64,000 nucleotides of DNA from NCBI RefSeq assembly GCF_002949735.1, contig NZ_CP026681.1, positions 3,534,001 to 3,598,000 on the forward strand, written 5' to 3'. This stretch comes from Nostoc sp. 'Peltigera membranacea cyanobiont' N6 (GTDB taxonomy: Bacteria > Cyanobacteriota > Cyanobacteriia > Cyanobacteriales > Nostocaceae). The notes below the pieces were generated by a model. The model did not search any database and was not told the origin of the DNA. It saw only the letters and a program-made list of their open reading frames with translations. Each line of letters starts with the position of its first letter. Within the stretch, counting starts at the first letter, position 1. The position numbers and the translations under genes are program-made. Shown here piece by piece: positions 25,291 through 33,989 of this stretch.

Positions 25291-28200
25291 CTAACCATAA
25301 ACGAGTACAAAATTGTTTTCGGTTAATGATAATCCAGCAGATAGTTGGGCAAATTCTACCTGAGTATAACCACTTGCACTGCCATCTCGGTCAAAGTACA
25401 GTCCACCTGTGGTGGAGTCATAGATAAATCGTTGAGCGCTAGTGGTTGCAGATGCTCCGATAGTAAACTGACTTTTCAGAAGTGAAAATGTTGCGTCATA
25501 AAAATCACCTGATACCTGAATAAATTCATTAGCAACGTTGAAGTCATCAACACGAGTAAGTCCTTCACCGTAAATATTGAAAGAAAAAGTATCATTACCG
25601 TCCCCACCTGTCAAGATGTCATTGCCACCAGTGCCCCCAAAGAGCGTATCGTTGCCATTGTTGCCTACAATGTTGTCATCGTAGGCTGTACCTGAGATAT
25701 TTAATCGCTCGATATTCTGGTAACTAACCTGATTCGTACCTGCGGTAATTGAGCCAATGTTAGTAGTAGGATTGAAAGTTGTTGTGATTCCTGCGGTAGC
25801 ATCCCTAAAATCTACAGAGAGCAAATCGTCACCTATTCCCCCATCGATCGTATCATTGCCACTAGCGCCCCCAGAGAGGGTATCATTGCTACTGTTACCC
25901 ACAATGCTGTCATCGTAGGCTGTACCTAAGATATTTAATCGTTCGATATTCTTGTAGCTAACCTGATTCGTGCCTGCGGTAATTGAACCAATGTTAGTAG
26001 TAGGATTGAATGTCGAAGTGATTCCTGCGGTAGCATCACTAAAATCTACAGACAACAAATCGTCACCTATCCCTCCATCGATTGTATCATTGCCGCCATT
26101 GCCTGTAGAGAGCGTATCATTGCCACTGTTGCCTACAATGTTGTCATTGTAGGCTGTACCTGTGATATCGAATCGTTCGATATTCTTGTAGCTAAGCTGA
26201 TTAGTGCCCGCCGTAATTAAGCCAATATTAGTAGCAGCATTGAAAGTTGTTGTGACTCCTCCTGTAGCATTCCTGTAATCGACGGACAAGAAATCGTCAC
26301 CTGTACCCCCATCTACCGTTTGATTCACGGGGATACTATATGTGGGATCGTATGGGGAGGGGGGGGGACTGCCTATATAGAAGGAATCATTGCCATCGCC
26401 GCCATAGAGTAAGTTATCGCCTGTTGTATAGGCCGTATTCAAAATATCGTTACCAGTACCACCATTGAGAGTGTTATCGCCTGACGCACTATAGTAACCC
26501 TCATCATAGTAGGAGTCAGAGATGGAAAGATAATCATTGCCATCGCCACCATCTAGGAGATTATTGCCTGTTGCAAAGCGAGCAGTCAAGGAATCATCAC
26601 CGGTGCCACCATACAGGGTGTTATCGCCTGAGCCAAAGCCATAGTATTCACCAGAGCCATTCAAGCTATCATTGCCATCGCCACCAAAAAGCAAATTATC
26701 GGCTGATGAATCGAAAACACTCAATAAATCGTTACCTGTGTCACCATAGAGAGTGCTATCGCCTCCGCCAGCACTTAAGACATCGTTACCTGCACCGCCG
26801 ATAATCGTATCATTGCCGCCCCCGGAGAGGGGATTCTCGCTACCGGATAACGTATCGTCGCGATCAGTTCCTACTAGATAGTCATTGTATGCTGTACCTG
26901 TGATATTTAATCCTTCGATATTCTTGAAGCTAACCTGATTTCTGCCAGCCGTAATCGAGCCAGTGTTAGTGATGGCATTAAAAGTAAAAGTGACTGCTCC
27001 GTTAGCATTGCCGTAATTGACGGAAAGTAAATCGTCACCTGCTCCCCCATCTACTGTTTCAGTTGTTAAGTTAGAGGAGGGATACCTGACGACGCTCAAA
27101 AAGAACGAGTCATTTCCATCTCCTCCATCGAAGATGTTTGTACCTTGGATTCTATCGGCATAAAAAGAATCAGCCCCATCTCCACCTGAAAGCGTATTGT
27201 TGCCAGTAGATTCGCTAATATAAAGGGCATCATTCCCTTCATCCCCACTAAGCTTGTTATTCCCAGTAGAATAGTAGAGGTTAAGAGTATCAGATCCACT
27301 TCCGCCATTGAAAACATTGTTTCCGGTAGAATATACACCATCAAGCTGATCGTTACCAAGACCACCATCTAGAGTATTGTTACCTTCATTCCCATATAGT
27401 TGATCGTTACCAGCACCACCAATCAAAATATCATTGCCTGCACCACCTCGCAGTAAGTCGTTGCCACTTTTGCCATCAATGATGTCATTACCCCCCTGAC
27501 CATTGATAACATCATTTGAGTTGTCAAAGCCGTTGACATTATTGTTTAGGTCGTTAAGAAAGGTGACTGTATTCTTGTTGAAGATGGTGCTTTCGGTGGA
27601 GTTGGCATTGAAGACATCAAAGCTGTCAGTAATATTAGTTTGCCCATAAAATAGGATATTGCCGACCTGGGCTAAATTGTCCAGATTTTCCAGGGCAAAG
27701 TTCTGCAACACCACTTTGGAACCATATCTCTCGTTAAAAATGATTTCTGTGTTATCACCATTTTGAGTTAATCGCAGATTTCTCGCAGTTAATTGCTCAT
27801 CTCCTGTAAATTGCAAGGTATCCAATTCACCAATCACCGCCAATGATGGGTTTGAGCCTTTACCAGTACCACCAAAATCGGCGATCGTAATGGTACTATT
27901 ACCACCTGAAAATTCCGGTGCTTGATAAACAAATTTATCCTTGCCACCGCCGCCAGTTATCAGTATGTCATCATTATTAGCAACATTGCTATAGATTGTA
28001 TCGTCACCAGTGCCACCATTGAGGGTGCTATTACCAAATATGGCGGCAAAAAGAGTATCATTGCCATCGCCTCCAGAAAGCAGGTTATTGTTTGTTGGAT
28101 CGCCATAAACATAGTTGCTTATTGAATCAGCACTCAAGTAATCGTCACCAGCGCCACCGTTGAGGGTGTTATTCCCCGAATCACCAATGAGAGTGTCATT

Positions 28201-28929
28201 TCCTGCACCACCAATGAGAATATCATTGCCCGCACCACCTCTGAGTATGTCGTTGCCACTTTTGCCATCAATGATGTCATCACCGCCTTGACCATTAATT
28301 ACATCATCTGAGTTATCAAAGCCGTTAACATTATTGTTCAGGTCGTTAAGGAAGGTGACTGTATTCTTGTTGAAGATGGTGCTTTGGGTGGAGTTGGCAT
28401 TGAAAACATCAAAGCTATCTGTGATGCTAGTTTGCCCATCAAACAGGATATTGCCAACCTGGGCTAAATTGTCTAGGTTTTCCAGGGCAAAGTTCTGCAA
28501 GACTACTCTGTAAAAAGGCACTCCTTCAAACCTGATTCCTAAGTCGTTACCATTTTGAGTTAATTGCAGATTTTTTGCAGCTAATTGCTCAGAACCTTTG
28601 AATTGCAAGGTATCCACTTCGGGAATCGCCGCCGATGATGGGTTTGAGCCTTTACCAATTCCACCGAAATCTGTGATGATGGTATTAGTACCATAACCAT
28701 TCTCGTTGAGAGTGTAAACAAATTTATCCTTGCCCCCACCACCTGCGATCGAGATATCACCATAAGTATATGAGTCAATATAGAATGTATCGTCACCAGT
28801 GCCACCATCTAGGGTGTCGTAGCCTCCGTTACCATTTAGAGTATCGTCACCTGCTAAACCATTAATCAGGTCATCATCGGTTGTCCCATTGAGGGCATCA
28901 TTACCATTAGTGCCATTGATAATTGCCAT
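25291..28929 (-). CDS. RTX3, RTX-repeat calcium-binding protein
   Basis: 1212 residues, the longest of the array. Two large modules (about 80-246 and 343-510) are followed by RTX blocks and four copies of the 77-residue module (one at about 623-700, three more at about 873-1103) with GDDLLSVDF, TTFNPTTNIGSITAG, ERLNISGTAYDDNIVG. Many GGxGxDxLx repeats should fold as Ca2+-loaded beta-rolls outside the cell. The C-terminal domain ends LSAGLSLTENNFVLVYG, three to four residues longer than its paralogues. No enzyme motif is seen. Ribosome site AGGTAGGTAG (28936-28945). Confidence 0.88.
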   Translation of the reverse strand: MAIINGTNGNDALNGTTDDDLINGLAGDDTLNGNGGYDTLDGGTGDDTFYIDSYTYGDISIAGGGGKDKFVYTLNENGYGTNTIITDFGGIGKGSNPSSAAIPEVDTLQFKGSEQLAAKNLQLTQNGNDLGIRFEGVPFYRVVLQNFALENLDNLAQVGNILFDGQTSITDSFDVFNANSTQSTIFNKNTVTFLNDLNNNVNGFDNSDDVINGQGGDDIIDGKSGNDILRGGAGNDILIGGAGNDTLIGDSGNNTLNGGAGDDYLSADSISNYVYGDPTNNNLLSGGDGNDTLFAAIFGNSTLNGGTGDDTIYSNVANNDDILITGGGGKDKFVYQAPEFSGGNSTITIADFGGTGKGSNPSLAVIGELDTLQFTGDEQLTARNLRLTQNGDNTEIIFNERYGSKVVLQNFALENLDNLAQVGNILFYGQTNITDSFDVFNANSTESTIFNKNTVTFLNDLNNNVNGFDNSNDVINGQGGNDIIDGKSGNDLLRGGAGNDILIGGAGNDQLYGNEGNNTLDGGLGNDQLDGVYSTGNNVFNGGSGSDTLNLYYSTGNNKLSGDEGNDALYISESTGNNTLSGGDGADSFYADRIQGTNIFDGGDGNDSFFLSVVRYPSSNLTTETVDGGAGDDLLSVNYGNANGAVTFTFNAITNTGSITAGRNQVSFKNIEGLNITGTAYNDYLVGTDRDDTLSGSENPLSGGGNDTIIGGAGNDVLSAGGGDSTLYGDTGNDLLSVFDSSADNLLFGGDGNDSLNGSGEYYGFGSGDNTLYGGTGDDSLTARFATGNNLLDGGDGNDYLSISDSYYDEGYYSASGDNTLNGGTGNDILNTAYTTGDNLLYGGDGNDSFYIGSPPPSPYDPTYSIPVNQTVDGGTGDDFLSVDYRNATGGVTTTFNAATNIGLITAGTNQLSYKNIERFDITGTAYNDNIVGNSGNDTLSTGNGGNDTIDGGIGDDLLSVDFSDATAGITSTFNPTTNIGSITAGTNQVSYKNIERLNILGTAYDDSIVGNSSNDTLSGGASGNDTIDGGIGDDLLSVDFRDATAGITTTFNPTTNIGSITAGTNQVSYQNIERLNISGTAYDDNIVGNNGNDTLFGGTGGNDILTGGDGNDTFSFNIYGEGLTRVDDFNVANEFIQVSGDFYDATFSLLKSQFTIGASATTSAQRFIYDSTTGGLYFDRDGSASGYTQVEFAQLSAGLSLTENNFVLVYG

Positions 28930-29602
28930 AATTTTCTACCTACCTAAATCGATTTTTTTAGTAACTTTCAGTTGTCAATTTGCAGTTAGTGCTGTTTTAA
29001 GGCACCAATAAGTCGTTAAATTTGAACATTTTCGGCATACTTTTATCTCACTCGTGAGGCACAGCAATTTTTCTTTCAAGCTTCATCCTGTGTACCAATT
29101 TGCAAGTAGTACTTATCTAGCCATCTAAGACAATCTCAGTCGCGATCGTCCCAATCTTGCTTGCTTGGGCAAGATAGTTAGTTGTTATTGCATTGGTTTC
29201 AGCCTTGCGTAGAGTATGAAGCTTAAAAATGAAAAACACCTAAATAACCTGACAATAACTATATATAGAATATTTACTTAGATGTCTATAGTTAAAGAAG
29301 CATCTTTGCTTAATCTTCACATTATTTGCTAATCAATGTATACGTAAATACGTCACTTTGTAAAGTCTTTACATCTTTCTAGGAATTTAATTTGCAAATA
29401 ACGGCAGGTAACAAGTTGTTATCATCGTATTCTTTTGAAGAAGCAAGCTACGCACAGTAACGATCGCAAAATTAGACAAGCTTCTAGGGGAGCCAACTTC
29501 AAAGATCCTCTAAGGAGTGATAAAAAATACATGTTTGATTTTTTGAGGTCTGCGATCGCGTGGCAATATCTGAAGTATCTGTGCAATGATGGCGATCGCT
29601 TA
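28930..29602 (-). promoter_or_regulatory. RTX3 leader, near-identical to RTX4 leader
   Basis: Contains the shared ribosome site and CATTTTCGGCATAC block. Positions 29101-29559 are almost identical to 33280-33736 upstream of RTX4. Candidate sites are GTA-TACGTAAA-TAC (29338-29351, NtcA-type spacing) and the palindrome TGTAAAGTCTTTACA (29359-29373). Confidence 0.6.
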
Positions 29603-29634
29603 AATGTGAGGTGCTAAAAATAGCACCTCACATT
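29603..29634 (-). terminator. RTX4 terminator hairpin
   Basis: Perfect 14-base arms AATGTGAGGTGCTA and TAGCACCTCACATT with an AAAA loop; identical to the hairpin after RTX5. Confidence 0.65.
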
Positions 29635-29669
29635 CTCTGTCTAAAGTGATGGTAGAGCCTTAATTAAGA

Positions 29670-32600
29670 TTAAGCAACCACAAAATTGTTGTTGGTGAGT
29701 GATAATCCAGCAGATAGCTGGGCAAATTTTACCTGAGTAAAACCACCTTCACTGCCATCTTGGTCAAAGAATAGACCACCTGTGCTGGAGTCATAGATAA
29801 GACGTTGAGCGCTAGTGGTTGCAGATGTTCCAATGGTAAACTGATTAGCTGAGAGTGAACCTGTTGATAACCCGCCACCAGAATAAAAAGCCGATACTTG
29901 AATGAGTTCATTAGTTGCGTTGAAGTCATAAATAGTATCAATACCTTCATCGTAACTACTGAAAGCAAAAGTATCATTACCGTTCCCACCTGTCAGGATG
30001 TCGTTTCCACCGCCCCCGTTGAGCGTATCGTTGCCATTGTTCCCCACAATGTTGTCATCGAACCATGTACCTGAGATATTTAATCGTTCGATATTCTTAT
30101 AACTAACCTGATTCGTGCCTGCTGCAATTGAGCCAATGTTAGTAGTAGCATTGAAAGTCGTTGTGATTCCTCCGGGAGTAGAACCAAAGTCTACGGACAA
30201 CAAGTCGTCACCAATTCCCCCATCTATCTTTGCATCATTGCCATCATTTAAAGCTACGGACAACAAGTCGTCACCAATCCCCCCATAGATCGTATCATTG
30301 CCACCGCCCCCGTTGAGCGTATCGTTGCCACTGCCCCCCACAATGTTGTCATTGAAGCGTGTACCTGAGATATTTAATCGTTCGATATTCTTGTAACTAA
30401 CCTGATTCGTGCCTGCTGTAATTGAGGTAATGTTAGTAGTAGCATTGAAAGTCGTTGTGATTCCTGCGGTAGAATCACTGTAATTGACAGACAACAAATC
30501 GTCACCTATCCCCCCATCGATCGTATCATTGGCACCATCGCCTGTAGAGAGAGTATCGTTGCCATTGCTCCCCACAATGTTGTCATTGAAGCGTGTACCA
30601 GAGATATTTAATCGTTCGATATTCTTGTAACTAACCCGATTCTTGCCTGCGGTAATTAAGCTAATGTTAGTAGTGGCATTGAAAGATGTTGTGATTCCTC
30701 CAGAAGAAGAATAACTGTAATCTACCGACAACAAATCGTCACCTATCCCCCCATCAATCGTATCATTGCCACCATTGCCTGTAGAGAGCGTATCGTTGCC
30801 ATCGTTCCCCACAATTTTGTCATTGTAGGCTGTACCTGAGATATTTAATTGTTCGATATTCTTGTAACTAACCAGATTCGTGCCTGCGGTAATTGAGCCA
30901 ATGTTAGTAGTAGCATTGAAAGTTGAAGTGATTCCTCCAGTAGCAGTACTGTAATCTACCGACAACAAATCGTCACCTACCCCCCCATCTACCGTTTGAG
31001 TCACTAAGCCAGAGGGGACACTATATGAGGAGGGGCTGCCTACGTAGAAGGAATCATTACCATCACCCCCTAAAAATAGGTTGTCACCTATTGAATACTC
31101 AGCACGCAAGGTATCATTACCAACGCCACCATCGAGGGTATTATTGCCAGAGGGAACATCGCCTCCGATGTCGTCTCTCCTTGAGGCTGAGAGATAATCA
31201 TTCCCATCGTTTCCATTTAGTAGGTTATTGCCTGATGCATAGTCAATATTCAAGGTATCGTTACCAGCACCACCGTTGAGCGTGTTATTCCCAGAAGTGG
31301 CAAAGACTCCGTATTCAAAGTCGGAGAAAGCTCTGGCATCGAGAGAGTCATTGCCATCGCCCCCAGAGAGCAGATTATCGCCTGTTGAAAAGTCAGCACT
31401 CAAGATATCGTCACCAGCGCCACCGTTGAGAGTGTTATTGCCAGATACATAGCCAGAGAAGTAGTATCCTATGTTGCCTAGTCCATAAATGATGCCAGAG
31501 GTGGAGAGAATATCATTGCCATCGCCCCCAGAGAGCAAATTATCGCCTTTTAAATCAGAATAATCCAATAGAATATCGTCACCAGTACCACCAATGAGAG
31601 TATCATTGCCCGCACTACCCCTCAAAAGATCGTTGCCACTTTTGCCGTCAATGATGTCATCACCGCCTTGACCATTAATTACATCATCTGAGTTGTCAAA
31701 GCCGTTAACATTATTGTTCAGGTCGTTAAGAAAGGTGACTGTATTTTTGTTGAAAATAGTGTTTTGGGTGGAGTTGGCATTGAAGACATCAAAGCTGTCG
31801 GTGATGCTAGTTTGCCCATCAAATAGAATGTTGCCGGTCTGGGCTAAATTGTCTAGATTTTCCAGGGCAAAGTTTTGCAAGACCACTTTGAAACCAAGCG
31901 TTCTTTCAAAAGTGATTTCTGAGTTGTTTCCATTTTGAGTTAATTGCAGATTTCTCGCAGCTAATTGCCCAGAACCTGTAAATTGCAAGGTATCTAATTC
32001 AGCAATCACATCTGCTGATGGGTTTGAGCCTTTACCAATGCCATCGAAATCGGCGATCGTAATAGTACCAGTCTCCCGGAAAGACCATTCGCAAACAAAT
32101 TTATCCTTACCGCTGCCACCAGCTAAGATATTATTGTCAGGATAAGGATAACCATAATAGATGTCAGCGGTATTACTATAGAAAGTGTCATTCCCATTGC
32201 CACCGTTAAGGGTGTTATTACCCTGAGCGCCATAGGCAGAGAGAGTATCATTGCCCTCGCCTCCAAAAAGCAGATTATCGCCTGGTGAAGATGAATACCC
32301 AGTAATACTTAAGTAATCGTCACCAGTGCCACCGTTAAGGGTGTTATTCCCCTCACCACTGTCGAGAGTATCATTGCCCGCACCACCAATGAGAGTATCA
32401 TTGCCAGCACCACCTCTGAGTATGTCGTTGCCACTTTTGCCGTCAATGATGTCATCACCGCCTTGACCATTAATTACATCATCTGAGTTGTCAAAGCCGT
32501 TAACATTATTATTCAGGTCGTTAAGGAAGGTGACTGTGTTCTTTTTGAAAATAATGTTTTGGGTGGAGTTGGCATTGAAAACATCAAAGCTATCTGTGAT

Positions 32601-33107
32601 GTTAGTTTGCCCATCAAACAGGATATTGCCAACCTGAGCTAAATTGTCTAAGTTTTCCAAGACAAAGTTTTGCAGAACAACTTTGGAACCATACTCCCCG
32701 TCAAAGCTGATTTCTAAGTTGTTATCATTTTGAGTTAATAGCAAATTTCTCGCAGTTAATTGCTCATCTCCTGTAAATTGCAAGGTATCCACTGAGGCAA
32801 TCACCCCTGCTGATGGGTTTGAGCCTTTACCAATGCCATCGAAATCAGTGATGGTAATGAGACCATTGGTAATCTCGTAAACAAATTTATCCTTACCGCC
32901 GCCGCCAGTTACCAAGGCATTAGTATTAGTATAATAATTATTTGATCCAGTGTATAAGGAGAAGGTATCATCACCAGCGCCACCGTTGAGGGTGTCGTAG
33001 CCTCCGTTACCATTTAGAGTATCGTCACCTGCTAAACCATTAATCAGGTCATTATCGATTGTCCCATTGAGGGTATCATTACCATTAGTGCCATTGATAA
33101 TTGCCAT
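29670..33107 (-). CDS. RTX4, RTX-repeat calcium-binding protein
   Basis: 1145 residues starting AIINGTNGNDTLNGT and ending LSLTNNNFVVA. Two large modules lie at about 76-242 and 339-509; RTX blocks follow, then four full and one truncated copy of the 77-residue module at about 706-1036 (the short one reads GDDLLSVALNDGNDAKIDGG). The truncated copy suggests ongoing repeat gain and loss. The C-terminal secretion-like domain is nearly the same as in RTX5. Upstream and downstream sequences closely match those of RTX3 and RTX5 respectively, so this gene sits at the centre of recent duplication. Confidence 0.88.
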   Translation of the reverse strand: MAIINGTNGNDTLNGTIDNDLINGLAGDDTLNGNGGYDTLNGGAGDDTFSLYTGSNNYYTNTNALVTGGGGKDKFVYEITNGLITITDFDGIGKGSNPSAGVIASVDTLQFTGDEQLTARNLLLTQNDNNLEISFDGEYGSKVVLQNFVLENLDNLAQVGNILFDGQTNITDSFDVFNANSTQNIIFKKNTVTFLNDLNNNVNGFDNSDDVINGQGGDDIIDGKSGNDILRGGAGNDTLIGGAGNDTLDSGEGNNTLNGGTGDDYLSITGYSSSPGDNLLFGGEGNDTLSAYGAQGNNTLNGGNGNDTFYSNTADIYYGYPYPDNNILAGGSGKDKFVCEWSFRETGTITIADFDGIGKGSNPSADVIAELDTLQFTGSGQLAARNLQLTQNGNNSEITFERTLGFKVVLQNFALENLDNLAQTGNILFDGQTSITDSFDVFNANSTQNTIFNKNTVTFLNDLNNNVNGFDNSDDVINGQGGDDIIDGKSGNDLLRGSAGNDTLIGGTGDDILLDYSDLKGDNLLSGGDGNDILSTSGIIYGLGNIGYYFSGYVSGNNTLNGGAGDDILSADFSTGDNLLSGGDGNDSLDARAFSDFEYGVFATSGNNTLNGGAGNDTLNIDYASGNNLLNGNDGNDYLSASRRDDIGGDVPSGNNTLDGGVGNDTLRAEYSIGDNLFLGGDGNDSFYVGSPSSYSVPSGLVTQTVDGGVGDDLLSVDYSTATGGITSTFNATTNIGSITAGTNLVSYKNIEQLNISGTAYNDKIVGNDGNDTLSTGNGGNDTIDGGIGDDLLSVDYSYSSSGGITTSFNATTNISLITAGKNRVSYKNIERLNISGTRFNDNIVGSNGNDTLSTGDGANDTIDGGIGDDLLSVNYSDSTAGITTTFNATTNITSITAGTNQVSYKNIERLNISGTRFNDNIVGGSGNDTLNGGGGNDTIYGGIGDDLLSVALNDGNDAKIDGGIGDDLLSVDFGSTPGGITTTFNATTNIGSIAAGTNQVSYKNIERLNISGTWFDDNIVGNNGNDTLNGGGGNDILTGGNGNDTFAFSSYDEGIDTIYDFNATNELIQVSAFYSGGGLSTGSLSANQFTIGTSATTSAQRLIYDSSTGGLFFDQDGSEGGFTQVKFAQLSAGLSLTNNNFVVA

Positions 33108-33922
33108 AATTTTCTACCTACCTAAATCGATTTTTTTAGTAACTTTCAGTTGTCAATTTGCAGTTAGTGCTGTTTTAAGGCACAAATAACTCGTTAATTT
33201 TAAACATTTTCGGCATGTTTTTATCTCACTCTTGAAGGATAGGAATTTTTTTTAAAGATTCACTCTGTTTAGCAATTTGCAAGTAGCACTTATCTAGCTA
33301 TCTAAGACAATCTCAGTCGCGAGCATCACAATTTTGCTTGCTTGGGCAAGATAGTTAGTTGTTATTGCATTGGTTTCAGCCTTGTGTAGGGTATGAAGCT
33401 TAAAAATGAAAAACACCTAAATAACCTGACAATAACTATATATAGAATATTTACTTAGATGTCTATAGTTAAAGAAGCATCTTTGCTTAATCTTCACATT
33501 ATTTGCTAATCAATATATACGTAAATACGTCACTTTGTAAAGTCTTTACATCTTTCTAGGAATTTAATTTGCAAATAACGGCAGGTAACAAGTTGTTATC
33601 ATCGTATTCTTTTGAAGAAGCAAGCTACGCACAGTAACGATCGCAAAATTAGACAAGCTTCTAGGGGAGCCAACTTCAAAGATCCTCTAAGGAGTGATAA
33701 AAAATACATGTTTGATTTTTTGAGGTCTGCGATCGCCTATACATGGGTTGGATGTAGCTGCGGTTATTAGTTGAGATCGAGCGATCGCTTCCCAAAATCC
33801 AGAACGCAGATATGAACTTAAGTGAGCCAAAAATATTTGTAACCCATCCGCACCCATGCGGAAAGTTGTGCAATAAAAATTAACACCTGCTTTCTCTTAA
33901 CACTCATTGCATTGAACAATTA
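33108..33922 (-). promoter_or_regulatory. RTX4 leader with JAMM-gene remnant
   Basis: Ribosome site at 33114-33123. Segment 33280-33736 repeats the RTX3 leader; the NtcA-like core is altered here to ATA-TACGTAAA-TAC, while TGTAAAGTCTTTACA is kept at 33536-33550. Positions 33781-33866 are a degraded copy of the promoter and first codons of the JAMM gene at 37.4 kb. Confidence 0.6.
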
Positions 33923-33954
33923 AATGTGAGGTGCTAAAAATAGCACCTCACATT
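33923..33954 (-). terminator. RTX5 terminator hairpin
   Basis: The same perfect AATGTGAGGTGCTA/TAGCACCTCACATT hairpin as after RTX4, with identical flanks through to the stop codon region. Confidence 0.65.
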
Positions 33955-33989
33955 CTCTGTCTAAAGTGATGGTAGAGCCTTAATTAAGA

